Part shown: piece after piece, positions 12,601 through 23,209 of the stretch
Numbering within the stretch: position 1 is the stretch's first letter
How the letters are laid out: the number at the start of each line of letters is the position of its first letter
NCBI GenBank assembly: GCA_905250125.1
Contig: CAJNOL010000060.1
Coordinates: 186,001 to 250,000, forward strand
Direction: 5' to 3'
DNA: 64,000 bases
DNA from: Rotaria sordida
Lineage: Eukaryota; Rotifera; Eurotatoria; Philodinida; Philodinidae
The notes under the pieces: generated by a model
Told to the model about the DNA's origin: nothing
What the model saw: only the letters and a program-made list of their open reading frames with translations
Database searches by the model: none
Made by a program: the position numbers and the translations under genes

Positions 12601-13656
12601 GAGTTGTAACAGATATATTCAATTGTTTCTCGGTACAATGACTTTTTGATCATCCTGTAGAATTCAAGATGTTTTATAACAAATAAAAATGTTTTGTTGA
12701 TTTGTGTATATTTTCTAAAGAAATTTGATAATTTTGTTGTAATAACAAAAAAGAACTTTAATTGAATTAATATCGAAAATAATTCTAAACTTAAAAGTTA
12801 ACTTGATCAGAGCTCGATATAATAAAATTAATTATATCAAGTTACATTGTATAAAATGCTCAAGTTGAGACATGTACTAGTGTTAATGTTNNNNNNNNNN
12901 TTTTTGAATGTTTTCCGGAGGTAATGGATTGTAAAATAATTTTGTCTGATATAGTATTAGATAAAACGACGTTCGGTGTTCTCTTCTTTTGATTGCTGAC
13001 AACCACAGATCATTAACTGTGGCTGTTATCGCATCATTGAGTTAACACCTACCCCTCTTTAATTCTAGCACGAACATTAGTGTCAATACCAGTGAATCAG
13101 TATAGTACGGATACTGATACATATATATTCAAGAGACTAATGTACTGATTATCTCAATTTTGATCGAAAGTAAAATATTAAATATTAGAAATCTTTATAA
13201 ATCCTAGGTGAATGACATTTTCAAAAATTTGAGGAATACAATATAATACAACATACATGTAGATATCACAGCAGTGAGGATGCGGACAAGGTCTGTAGGT
13301 AAAAAAAGAATTGAATTTTCAACATGATGATTTTCGATCAATGATGAGAGAATCAATATATTACTCTATGTGACACTTTGTGCTTATCGCTTTGAATTCA
13401 ATAAATTTTTGTGTTACAACGCGATTTTTAGAATATTACAATGTTGTACTTACTCTCTATGAAATATTCAAAAAAAATTGTGTATTTATTTAGCTGAAAG
13501 AAAACGGAATCAACAAAATGATACTTTTGTTTTTTGGACTTTCTAACAAATTAATCATTCCTCTATAAAAACTAAATAAAGATTACTAATTTTCTCCTTT
13601 TTTTTTAGCGACCTCATTTGATTGAATCAATCCAAGCATTATCATCTTGTTTATAA
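6645..13656 (+). CDS. KChIP/neuronal calcium sensor-like EF-hand protein, isoform with Arg-rich N-terminus (exon 1A)
   Basis: Exons are 6645-6774, 10387-10508, 10589-10658, 10719-10789, 10871-10978, 11050-11154, 11319-11381 and 13609-13656. All junctions are GT-AG with consistent phases, giving 238 residues. The core has the Kv-channel-interacting protein layout: a block starting SLDEIM, then [36 protein letters not shown], and a C-terminal helix ending LSSCL. Known KChIPs bind the N-terminus of Kv4 channels and alter surface expression and gating. Exon 1A encodes an Arg/Ser-rich N-terminus ([16 protein letters not shown]...) with no myristoylation signal. The EF-hand loops are degenerate: loop 2 is [12 protein letters not shown], loop 3 [12 protein letters not shown] (Asn at position 12) and loop 4 [12 protein letters not shown] (Glu at position 6, Asp at 12). 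Calcium binding may therefore be weak or selective. Family membership is strong; the exact KChIP-versus-NCS subfamily is less so. Confidence 0.85.
8582..8652 (+). repeat. GA-rich microsatellite upstream of exon 1B
   Basis: A nearly pure (GA)n tract of about 26 bp at 8586-8611 is followed by a further GAGA/GGGAGAGAG segment. It is 70-140 bp upstream of the alternative first exon. GA tracts bind GAGA-type factors in some animals, so a promoter role is possible but unproven. Confidence 0.6.
8721..13656 (+). CDS. KChIP-like calcium sensor, alternative isoform from first exon 1B (predicted myristoylated)
   Basis: A second possible first exon, 8721-8799, ends in the same phase (1) as exon 1A and has a good GTATG donor. 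Spliced to 10387 it gives a 221-residue protein with the same core. The N-terminus [15 protein letters not shown] has Gly2 and Ala6, fitting the N-myristoylation pattern (Gly2 with a small residue at 6), as in mammalian KChIP1 and most neuronal calcium sensors. This isoform should be membrane-tethered, unlike the Arg-rich one. A GA-repeat tract lies about 110 bp upstream, so a separate promoter is plausible. That exon 1B is used is inferred from sequence; no transcript evidence was available. Confidence 0.7.
9657..10264. mobile_element. piggyBac-like non-autonomous element (MITE) with TTAA flanks
   Basis: A 608-bp unit is bounded on both sides by TTAA (9653-9656 and 10265-10268), the target duplicated by piggyBac transposases. 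The left end reads CCTTTTGAGTACCGG, and the right end read inward on the other strand is CCCTTTGAGTACCGA, a terminal inverted repeat of about 14 bp with one mismatch. It has no transposase frame, so it would depend on an enzyme encoded elsewhere. It lies in the large first intron of the calcium-sensor gene. Confidence 0.82.
11717..12657. mobile_element. Tc1/mariner-like foldback MITE with TA flanks
   Basis: A 941-bp element in the last intron of the calcium-sensor gene is flanked by TA on each side (11715-11716 and 12658-12659). The ends are CAGGATGATCCAAAAGTCA and, on the other strand, CAGGATGATCAAAAAGTCA. Inverted similarity continues through most of the element (for example the segment around TTACATGTTATCTTGATAAA), so it forms a long hairpin. 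No transposase frame is present. The end motif resembles mariner-type termini. A related end sequence occurs inside the element at 22637-23209. Confidence 0.78.
12891..12900. other. Assembly gap (10 N)
   Basis: Ten N bases lie in the last intron of the calcium-sensor gene. The true gap length is unknown. No exon is interrupted. Confidence 0.99.
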
Positions 13657-13715
13657 AAACTCTTCATTATTATTACTATTATTATTATTATTATATTTTG
13701 CTTTATTAATTCGTC

Positions 13716-14276
13716 TTAATAGTGATTGACTATTGGAAATCGAGTATTATTCATTAATTTGTTACGAACAAGAATGTCGCGTGGATATGGTGCAGATCGA
13801 TGTGCAACTGTAACATTAGTTATTGGTTCAATTGGTTGATATGATCATTTTTTTTTTGATTATATGTTCGATATTCAGTCATTGTTGTTGTCTTGTCACT
13901 TTTTGTCATGCGTATATATTTTTTGTTGACTTTTTTTTTTAATTATTACTATAAGAAGAATTAGCATGTTCGTTCTCAATACTGATTGCTTCATGAACAC
14001 GTTGATGTTGTCGTGATTTTTTAATGTTAATCAATACTATTTATCAAGATCTTTTGTTAGTGAAAGTGTTATTATTCGAGAATTAATATTACTCGAAGTA
14101 GATATTATTAATGAATGTGTTCATATTGGATTAATAGATTTAAGTCGACAATGTTTTGAACATGATTTGTAAATAAGAACAATTAAAAGAATTAGTACGA
14201 CAATAAATGTTGCACCTGTCGATGATATATAAATAAGTACCAAAATAGTTAATAGGCTTGTTGAAAATGGTTCCAT
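13716..14276 (-). pseudogene. Disrupted single-pass membrane-protein gene, tail-to-tail with the calcium sensor
   Basis: Reading down from 14276 gives a 51-residue frame. It starts MEPFSTSLLTILVLIYISST, continues with a second hydrophobic run, GATFIVVLILLIVLIY, and then a Cys/Lys-rich juxtamembrane stretch. A TGA at 14121-14123 closes it, yet the same frame stays coding-like beyond it to a TAG near 14050. Coding-like segments continue in other frames: one with KKSRQHQRVHEAISIENEH and a last one, ITNVTVAHRSAPYPRDILV, closing at TAA 13716. No set of splice sites joins these cleanly. The best reading is a small membrane protein with a cytoplasmic tail, broken by an in-frame stop and at least one indel, or affected by assembly errors. 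No family was recognised. The convergent start lies about 620 bp from the calcium-sensor stop. Confidence 0.4.
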
Positions 14277-16117
14277 GATTTTGTTTTTTATATACTATTT
14301 TATTATGTCGTTTATAGTTTTTTCTCCTTATTCTACTGATAATATTTGTCAATATGTATTAATAACCCTACTAAAATACATAAGAATAGAAGAAATAATG
14401 CTTATATATATATATATCAATCTACAAAATTTAGTGATATTCTAAATAAATTTGACAAAAAAAAGACGATATTATAGTTCGATGAATTAAAATTTCAACT
14501 GAAGAGTTGAGTTTTTTCTCTTCATTCATTTTCATTTTATGTTGATGTTTTCTTCTACTTATTATAGAGTGATATGAATTGGTCATATATCTATTATTGT
14601 AATCCTCAATCCATCCTGTATCTATACTATAAATCTTGCAATTTTATGTCAATTTGTATCTACACAATCACCGTATATAATATCAAGTATAATGGTTTTA
14701 CACAATATTACAAACTTGATTTTCATTTGGACATTCAATGTCGTTTAGCATTTTTATCGTATACTGAGTATACATGATGCTATCTACTAATATATACCGG
14801 GATAATTTTTTATATTATGCTTTTGGTTTTGTATTAAGACATAGAGTTCATCTGTAGGTAGTGTTCTTGATCTTCCTATTAGAATTGAAACAACATACAT
14901 TACAAGGATTTTTATATATGAATGAGAATAAACATATTGGACTTATGCTGGGCATCAAATTGTTGTATGGTATTATAAACACACATATATTAAAGAGTTC
15001 GTTTAGCTCAATAGTATAATTGTCAAAGCTCCTACTTTAGTATAAGCTAATCTTAATACTATCAATAATCATATAAATAAACTTGAGATTTTTCTATGGG
15101 TAAAATGAAGAATACTGTTCTGCATCCAGTCCGGCCTGGAGAATAGGTTCGAGTGCAAATTCAGTGAGTCTGTTCGGGTACCGGACATGAAAAATATTGT
15201 GCACTCGGGTCCCGGATATGATCTCATATTCGAAACCAACTCGACAACTAATGATATCTCGATGTTTCACAATATTTTTACTTTTTCAAACTACTATTCA
15301 TATAAAAGGCTAGAGGTGAAAATCGGTTCGATCATGATTGAGCAATTTATTGTCCTTGAGAAAAGGTCACAGAAGTGAAAAGCAATATTATTTTATTCAT
15401 AGAATTCATTTTTAATGAACCATACGATGAAGTAACTGGATACATGGAGAGCAAAATGAATTATTAAAAAGATGAACATGTATTATCATCATGGAAGAAG
15501 CATTCCTGTATATATCAACAATTATGACATTTAGCACCAACATTGCATTTCCTTCGAGCGTGATCAGCGACAAGCAAACGTATACTTAACGAAATTGATC
15601 AGATTTTAGAAGCAGAAAGATACCAAGGGAACTCTTAATCATTTGTTTTTTTTTGTTGCTCTTTATGAAAGGGACTAAATAGCATACTTTTTCATATAAA
15701 ATAAAAGTATAAAAACCTTACTATGACTGTGAAACCATTTGTCAGATGTCGATTAGCTTCGGTCAGGGCCCATTTGCAAGAAGTCATAGGCGTGCAGGAC
15801 ACTAATGAAGAATGGAAAGATTGGACCATAACATGACAAGATCTACTCTGCTTACATACTATCATCATCTTTCATCAGTTACTATTATGTATATTGTGTC
15901 AACTATTTTCATATAGCAGAAATTCCACTTTGGCAGTACGTGTACTACGGTTGGTTTTTCTGATTGGTTCTTTATATGCGTTTGTTAAATTTTGTATTGG
16001 CACATGTTGTTAAATACCTCAATTCATTTAATGTTCCTATGCAATAGGAGAATATAACTATAATCATACTACTACAATAATTCACAATGTGCGTCTTTCC
16101 GTCTATTCCAGATCAAA
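14277..16117. other. Gene-poor region with short decayed coding-like and tRNA-like fragments
   Basis: No complete gene was seen. A hydrophobic coding-like frame around 14590-14750 (including ILCQFVSTQSPYIISSIMVL) has no start or splice context and ends at a stop. A 37-codon frame at 15723-15836 is GC-richer than its surroundings, begins MTVKPFVRCRLASVRAHLQE and has no recognisable homology. At 15001-15170 an A-box-like stretch (TTTAGCTCAATAGTATAA) and a distant B-box-like GGTTCGAGTGC occur about 130 bp apart, too far for a tRNA. A GC-richer patch with CGGGTACCGGACATG and CTCGGGTCCCGGATATG lies at 15120-15250. These look like remnants of transposed or duplicated DNA. Confidence 0.35.
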
Positions 16118-16310
16118 GGTCAAATAAGGGTATAAGGGTGTAAGAAGGTAAGACTAAAAAAAGAGTAAGGGAATAAGGAGGTAAAGCTATAAGAGTGTGA
16201 GGCTATAAAGCGTAAGGCTATAAGAGGTAAGGATACAAGAGGTACAAGCCGTATAAGGCTATATGGACTATAAAGCTATTAGCGATACACGGATGTGACA
16301 TTGCAAGGCT
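16118..16310 (+). repeat. Degenerate tandem repeat of TAAGG/CTATAAG-type units
   Basis: The stretch is built from irregular 8-12 bp units such as ATAAGGGTGTAAG, AAGGCTATAAGAGG and AAGGCTATA, repeated about 15 times with purine bias on the + strand. It is a diverged minisatellite. The unit is not a known telomeric repeat, and the copies are too irregular to be functional telomere sequence. Confidence 0.65.
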
Positions 16311-17104
16311 ATCTATATACATAATATCGAGTGTCTCTATGGTTCTTACCGAATGAAAGGTTAAAGTTTTGAGATTATACGTTAAAGGAAAAAAAAGGAG
16401 CTGTGCAGTATGCACGGATTCTCGCTAGTTCATAATATTATAGTAAAACGTACTGTGAACATATGCTGAACTCGAACTTTTAGTTTATTGGACTGTTATA
16501 TATATATATATATTTAACAATGCTCGATGTAAAAATCTTTTTTTTTAAAATGAAGATATTGTCTAAACAAGCAATATTGAAATTTTTAAGTTCTTTAACA
16601 GTGCATCTAAATTTAGAAAAATTTTTCTTTTCATACAAAGAGTTTACAAGCATCATACATGAATAGAACAAAATGAAGTAAATGACCATACACAACAATA
16701 ATCGTTAAAAAATTGAATAAAGAAGTATAAAAGTAGAATCTACTAAATCTTCCTTGGAGCAAGCAGAAAAGCGCAATAAATTTGTCTCGGTAAATAAAAG
16801 TATGAGATACGTGATCGCTTGCTTATTGACATTATGTCAAGATTTGAAAACAGACAAACTTTCTTTAGTTTTTTTCTAACTTTCTTCGATAGATCGTTTT
16901 TTCTTCGGAATGCCGGTTCCATCGATGGACGGATTCTCTATCCCTGTAAAGAAGTATCATTCCTATCAGAGGCTTTATATATATGGTGATGATTAATCTG
17001 ACCGAATACCTAAACTTTTTTTTTTGTTTTTGACATGCAGATTCTATAGTATATCAGAATGTTACGATTTCTTTACCAGCTATAGTACTCTTGCAGTGCT
17101 AACG

Positions 17105-17628
17105 GTTTATTATTATTTTGATTATACATCTTATCCAAAACTAATATAATGAAGAGTATTTCTAAAATCCTTTAGTAAAGTGAACTTTTATAAAACTTAT
17201 CTGTCTATTATAACATTTACCTAGCTTTTTGACGTTCTATTCCGATTGTTCTAACTTAATAATACCTATACTAAATATCATGGTAACTCCAAAATAGTGG
17301 GAAGAGTTGCGGACACATGAATATTTGATTGACTACATGAACTTTGGAGTAGAAACATTTTACAATCAACAACAGATCTGAAGTCTGTGTGCCAACAATA
17401 AATAGAGGCAAACATAATAGTTGTACATAGGCATCTTCAAAATATTTAAATCACTATTAATGAGGCTGATAAAGAAAAAAGTATCTGTTCTTTGCCAAAT
17501 CACGCTGAATAGGTTACTTCACCAAACTACCGTGAATAAGTTTGATAAAAGTTTATTCTACTAAAAGATTTTAGAAATACTTCTCATTATATTAGTTTCG
17601 GATAAGATATATAATCAAAATAGTAACA
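17105..17628. repeat. Foldback element with ~75-bp inverted termini, next to the EXORDIUM-type gene
   Basis: The left terminus (about 17105-17180) and right terminus (about 17550-17628) are inverted copies with few mismatches. Both contain GATTTTAGAAATACT or its complement and the segment ATTATATTAG. The roughly 370-bp interior has no open frame. The right edge lies at the point where the inverted duplication shared with 23.4-23.7 kb begins. The interior has no recognised similarity to the other repeats here. Confidence 0.65.
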
Positions 17629-17783
17629 AATCATTGTATAATATATATAAAAGAAAGAAAAATTAAGAGCTATACGATTCATATTATTTATTGTTTTCAA
17701 ATCAAGCAGATTAGCATTTCGAGCGCACACATTAGTTTGAGAAAAATCAGTCATTTTTGTCTGGATAAATAAGAAGAAATAAT

Positions 17784-20700
17784 TCAAGCAGATAGTGCAC
17801 ATGTCTGAAGATTCGCGTCCCAATTTTGTTGAATCAGATATTTATATCCACCAGCAACCACGTTGTAGTAAAACCCATCTGATTGCTGCACATTTCCAAA
17901 CGTCCAGACACTAGTCAAATATTATTATAAGAATATTAATTTATTGCAGAAAGGTCAAAGTCATCTAGCAGAACACATATCTTTCTTCAATTTCAATTTC
18001 ATAAAACTTGTCGCCTAATAGAATATTATTTCAGCAGACTTTCATTCTCTTTGTAGTTCAAACAATCAATAGGTTGTTTTCTTTTCACTCGTATATATAG
18101 ATAACCTGAGTGAAGAAAACCTAGTCTGAATACAAAAGAACAATAGAATTCATGTAGTTGATAGCTCTTAGTCTGAATATGTCTCAAAGTCAGACATTCG
18201 ATACTTCCTTAGAATCAATAACCAAATGGAAATATTTAAAATCAATTCGAAGAAAAGGATAAAGATGCATAAGACCACAAATAAGTCCACTAACTTTTCT
18301 TCGATCTGGCATTCTCGAACACACATAAAATGATAGATCTCAACACAATGAACATTCTGCTGCTATTTTGAACATATTTCAATGCCATATCACAGAAACT
18401 TTTGTTTTCACTATCTGCAATATCTCAATGCTTTTTCTCCATCTATGACCACATGAAAATCGGTCTCTACACATGTTCTATATCGACTGACACTTCGGAA
18501 TTTTTTTCATTATAGCTAGAAAATAGATCTGGAAAATAACTGAAAATAGTCGGGATAATCAAACTTGATGATTTGGTTATATTCGAAACAATGATCATAT
18601 CATTGTAAAAGGTTATAAAAAACTAATCCTTTTTTCTCAGTGTTTTCTCAATATTTCAAGAACAACCAAATAACTGTTTCTGATTTTTTAAGTATAGCTA
18701 GAGAACAGATTAACACTGAAAATAACATCAAATAGGACCGACTCATAGATTAGATGTTTGAGAAAACCACAAGTAGGTTTTTGTTGAAGCATCATTTGTT
18801 ATTCTTTTTAGACTAATATGTAGTCTATTTCGGTCGGACGTACTAAGCTTGAAACAAAAATGGCGTAACAACGCAATGACCACCTGCCTACGAGACAGGA
18901 AAGTGACCCATCATTGGCTAGTGGTTAGGGCATCTGCCTGATGAGCGGAAGGCACGAGTTATAGAGCGCGCATGTGGATATGCGTCTGAATGTAAGTGGA
19001 TGATTATTAACATCAGCTATCTTGACATCCATTCACTCACTCAAAGCCACTTGATAGAACAGTTTCGCGTCATTTCCTGAAACTGAAACTGGTTCCAATA
19101 ATACTCACTGAGTTTATTGATTAATAATTACTCGTCGATGAGTTATCAAGAGACGAAATTAGTACTAGGTTCTAAAGAATGAGAGAAACATGCCTAATCA
19201 GCTCTTTGGAATTCTAACCGTTACACTTCTTCTCTCAACAGATCTTTCAACATGGATGAATATCGTTGATTAAAAAGACACATAAAGGGTGTTACAACTA
19301 GAAGACTTTCTTTAACTGGATTTTTCTCAAAATAAAAGTACTAGAAAAATGTATTTGGCATCTCATAAATAGTGCTTTACTTCTGTACTTACCACTTATC
19401 CGCATTTTCATTACCATACGAATCTAACCATGCATTCACATCTGGATCGGACATTGCTTCTACTATTTCATGTGCAATAATATTCAACATACCGTCAACA
19501 CCGCGATCACCACTCGGTGAAACATTATAGTTGTAGGCAACGCAAGAGTAAATACAGCTTTCTGGATTTCCTATAAATCCGTAGATGTATCTTGTAGATT
19601 CAACATCAAAAAACCAATGATATCCGCAATAATTGTTACAGAAAGATTGAGTTGCTGAAGCACTTTCCTTCACATCTGGAGAAGTGAGCACTAAGTAGAT
19701 ACCGTTTGGATCACTTGGCAATTCTCCACTTAGAATACGATCGTAAAATATATTTGGTACACTCGTATCAGTAAGTTCATTTCCATAAGTATAGTTGTCT
19801 GTCACTGTATTTCCAAGAATGACTGAACCTGTCGTGTATATCTTCGAACTTGTTGGTGTAGCTTGATAGTAGTAGGTTTTTTCGATGTTGAACCATGATG
19901 TATTGCTCATTTGAGAAATGAATGTGTTAACAATATTTTTTTGAATGGTACTCCAATTACCATAAAACTATTCATAAAATGGTGCACCTCAACAAATAAG
20001 GACGAAATGACATGAAGAAACTCACCACAACATAGACTTTGGTATCTCCAGTTAATACACGACTACCGATGGTATACGATATACGATTGGAGGGCTTCTT
20101 TGATGCACCATTTCTCTGTCCTTCGAAGACTTCATGTACGGGAAATTTCCCACGTAGAATTGCAGGATTGTTTCGTTCCGCTGAAGTGATATGAATTATT
20201 TTAATTGCATAAATTTCTTAGCACCGAAATGTTGTTTATCTCATGAGAAACTTCTTGAACATTGTCTGGACTAGACCTCAAGTACTCATGAAATTCAACT
20301 AGTGAAAGGAGATCACAAAAGTGAATAATCAGCAGTCGTGCTCTATATGATTAAGGGAATAGAAATAAGTACACATCAAAAAAACAAACTATTGATTAAT
20401 TTTTAAAGTCTCTAAGTCTCAAAAATTTCACTGATGAAAACTTCGATTTACAAATGAATTTTCTATAATAATTACTACTCAAGCAAATAAACATATGAGT
20501 TGATCAGATAACTGTATTATGCAATTGGAAAAACAAATTTTCTAAATGTAGTTATTTGCAATGATACTTCCAAAAATCTTATTAATTATTACACTATCAT
20601 ACGAAAGATATGAATCTCTTCCAAGGAATATTATTCTCAAAGAGAATCTATTCTATTTTTCGATTTGAATAAAACTCAGTTTTGCTCTTTTAATCGAACT

Positions 20701-20880
20701 AAAGAATACCTATCACAATAAGTATTTTGTTGTCATTTTAATTAGATTGATATCAGTTTTCTTACCAAGTCTGCTCCATAGCATATTGTTCAACTCGTTA
20801 CTCTCGGTACAATTCAATGGCATAATGACACTTGAAATGATGATAACCTCTAATAGACAAGAAGCCCAAGCCAGTTCCAT
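17784..20880 (-). CDS. Secreted EXORDIUM / phosphate-induced protein 1 (PHI-1) family protein
   Basis: Four exons on the minus strand, 20880-20766, 20180-20026, 19967-19393 and 17910-17784, splice at GT-AG sites in phases 1, 0 and 2 to give 323 residues. Residues 1-24 (MELAWASCLLEVIIISSVIM...) are a signal peptide. The rest follows the EXO/PHI-1 order: GSRVLTGDTKVYVV, FYGNWSTIQKNIV, WFNIEKTYYYQ, a Cys pair FCNNYCGYHWFF (about 199-210), GDRGVDGML at 243-251, HEIVEAMSDPD from 256, ADKCVWTFG around the last intron, and the end YLIQQNWDANLQTCALSA. Exordium proteins are extracellular and promote growth in plants; relatives occur in bacteria, fungi and oomycetes, and their biochemical activity is unsettled. 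More C/G third positions than in neighbouring genes suggest a different origin. The 1.48-kb last intron holds a SINE-like sequence. Family confidence is high; horizontal origin is inference. Confidence 0.85.
18900..18985 (+). mobile_element. tRNA-like SINE copy or tRNA pseudogene
   Basis: TGGCTAGTGGTTAGG at about 18915-18929 matches an A box. The following CATCTGCCTGATGAGCGGA could form an anticodon-like stem and loop. The B-box region (GAGTTATAGAGC) is degraded, so this is not an intact tRNA gene. It is GC-richer than its surroundings and lies in the last intron of the EXORDIUM-type gene, on the opposite strand. Confidence 0.5.
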
Positions 20881-20893
20881 AATCACAATGTAG

Positions 20894-21039
20894 TCTATAA
20901 TTGTTGCATTAAATGTGACGAAAAAAAATGAATTGAATAGATATGTTTCTCTTTACAACTTACTTGTAATATTGCTTTGTACTCAGAAGAATAACGAAGA
21001 AAAAATGATTGCATTAGGCAACAAACAGCAGCTTTTATA
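20894..21039 (-). promoter_or_regulatory. Putative TATA box and 5' UTR intron of the EXORDIUM-type gene
   Basis: On the minus strand TATAAAA lies at 21039-21033, about 155 bp upstream of the ATG. That places a transcription start near 21005. A donor (GTAAGTTG) with the exon end at 20964 and an acceptor (ATTATAG) with the exon start at 20894 would remove a 69-bp intron from the leader. Both are read from motifs only. Confidence 0.45.
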
Positions 21040-21599
21040 TCTCACTTCTGCTCTTGTTTTCGGTATGTTTACTCGACCGTAATATAATAGTCGGAAAACA
21101 ACAATATTTGTTGATTACACATCTTTTCAGGTAATAGTGAGTATGATTCATGACTTATGCAAATGCATAGGTTAAGGTGATTAGTATTAAGTATACAAAA
21201 ACAAACGAATGTAAGTTATCTTTATCTACCTAAAATAAAAACATTCATATTTGCAAGAAGCCATACCCGAATAGTCATAGACATAATTATTATGTGTTAT
21301 TCTTTGGACTTTTAGCAATGCATTAAGTATGAAGACTATAGATGTTTCTATAATATCATTTATATAAATGAAGAAATTGAATAAACAAAACTTAAAGTCA
21401 AAATCAAAACAGTGGATTCTGAATTAAGTTTACTTTATTTTACCAAATTTCGATCAATTGAAGTGTTATTTTACATTAAGAACAAAAACAAAACATAATC
21501 GAAACAATATATTGATCATCAGACCACTTTGGAGTATGTTAAAATAAAATATTTATTATAGGTGGACACCAAGACGCATACGCATATTTGATGATGATT

Positions 21600-22085
21600 C
21601 TAATCTCATCAACATCTCGTAAAATGAAAAACATTTAGTTTAAAATAAACTATTTTCATTTTTATTAATTTTCTTTTTGAATGTATCCATATATATAATT
21701 TCTTTTTTTTTAAATTCGAAATAATTGTGGAACAACCTATATGTATGATATGAATTATTTCTATTTATGGTTATTTCTTGAAAGTGATTGTTTAAGTGAT
21801 CAAAATCTCGTGAAATGAATGACATTTGATTTGAAATGGATTATGTTCATTTTTATTAAGTTTTTTTTTTTTAATGTGTTTGATTATTCAAATTGTTTTA
21901 CTTATAAATTCTATATAGTGGTCGGCAATCTATATATCGATTTTGGATTGGCTCTTATTATTGTTACTTTTTGAAAATAATCTTTTATATGATTGAAACG
22001 TGATGAAATTTCATATAAAATGTACTATTTGGATTTTTCATTTTGACTTTCTTCATTACTATAAATTATGCTATAGAAGATTCTA
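21600..22085 (+). repeat. Three diverged tandem copies of a ~190-bp unit
   Basis: Related blocks begin near 21617, 21807 and 21997. Each has CTCGT/ACGTG followed by AAATGAA..CATTTxxTTT and then a TTCATTTTTATTA or similar stretch. The 190-bp spacing is regular although identity is modest, and no coding frame is shared. It may be a short satellite or an internally duplicated transposon terminus. Confidence 0.5.
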
Positions 22086-22095
22086 TACCCTACAT

Positions 22096-22634
22096 ATTTT
22101 ATTACTTTTGTCAAAGAGTACAAAGATCGATACATGTTGATAATACGCCCTGGATGATTCGGTAGTCTCTGTTTCAAATTTGACCAATTGTGTCGTATTG
22201 TTTGCATGAAAAGAAAATGCATTCTTTCATTCTGTGTATTTTGTATCGATTACCTCTAGTTATTCCGTTCCACCTATCATGAATCTGTGTGGAGGTTATG
22301 TTGATCGAGAAATAATAAATGAGTCTGGCGATTTTACCTCTCATCGTTATTGTGTAAGCTGGCTAGTTACCTAATACTAGGAAAAATAGCTATATTCATT
22401 CATTATTTCTCTATCCACATAGTCGCCACACTGATTCATCATAAATACTATGGGATAACTAAAAGTAATCGATACAAAATACATAAAACGAAAGAATACA
22501 TTTGTTCTTCATGCAAACAATACGTCACGGTTGATCAAATTTGAACAAGAGACTACCGAATCATCCAGGATGTACAATTAACGTGTATTGATTTTTGGAC
22601 ACTTTGACAAAAGTAATAAATTCCGAGCGGTATA
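22096..22634. repeat. Foldback element (inner, left)
   Basis: The two halves are inverted copies. ATTTTATTACTTTTGTCAAA near 22100 pairs with the complement of the TTTGACAAAAGTAATAAATT segment near 22610. CTGGATGATTCGGTAGTCTC near 22150 pairs with GAGACTACCGAATCATCCAG near 22550. Arms are about 220 bp with a short centre. The short frames on both strands here are by-products of the palindrome. Confidence 0.7.
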
Positions 22635-22636
22635 TA

Positions 22637-23209
22637 GGATGCCCAGTAAGTCATGACATAGACATTCTAAAAGTTGAATATCTCTATTATAGTTCAACCA
22701 AACGGGCTCATTTTTTTTTTACCAAGGATGGAGGCATGTTCACACTCCGAATTCATACGGATAAGATCAGTGAGGACGTTTGTTAAATACCATTATTGAC
22801 CTCAACAAGAAAATTTTACTTGTTCACAGGTAGAAAAAAAAAACAATATATAGAATGGTGCAAAAGTCACTTTATTAGGAAAGAAAATTGACTATCTCCA
22901 TTACGGCTCGAGCAAACGAGTTGATTTTCTTACCAAAGATAGAGGCATGTTCACACTTCAAATCCGTATAGGCAAGATTAATGAGAACCTATGGTGAGCA
23001 TATTGTTTTCTTTTCCTATCTGTGAACAAGCAAAATTTTTTTGTTGAGGTCAATAGTGGTATTTAACAAAAGTTCTCACTGACCTTGTCTATGTAAATTT
23101 GAAGTGTCAACATGCCACTTTCCTTGGTAAAAAAATGAGCCCGTTTGGTCGAGCTATGATGAAGATATTCAATTTTTAGTGTGTCTGTTTCATGACTTAC
23201 TGGGCATCC
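22637..23209. mobile_element. Mariner-like foldback MITE with TA flanks
   Basis: The ends GGATGCCCAGTAAGTCATGA and its inverted partner are flanked by TA (22635-22636 and 23210-23211). Inverted similarity extends inward through AAACGGGCTCATTTTTTT. An internal segment near 22862 (AAAAGTCACTTTATTAGGAA) resembles the end of the 11717-12657 element, so the two are related. There is no transposase. Confidence 0.7.

Noticed and set aside
16118-16310. Interstitial telomere repeat
   Set aside because: The units vary in length and sequence and do not match known animal telomere motifs.
18900-18985. Functional tRNA gene
   Set aside because: The A box and anticodon-like stem are visible, but the B box and T arm are degraded.
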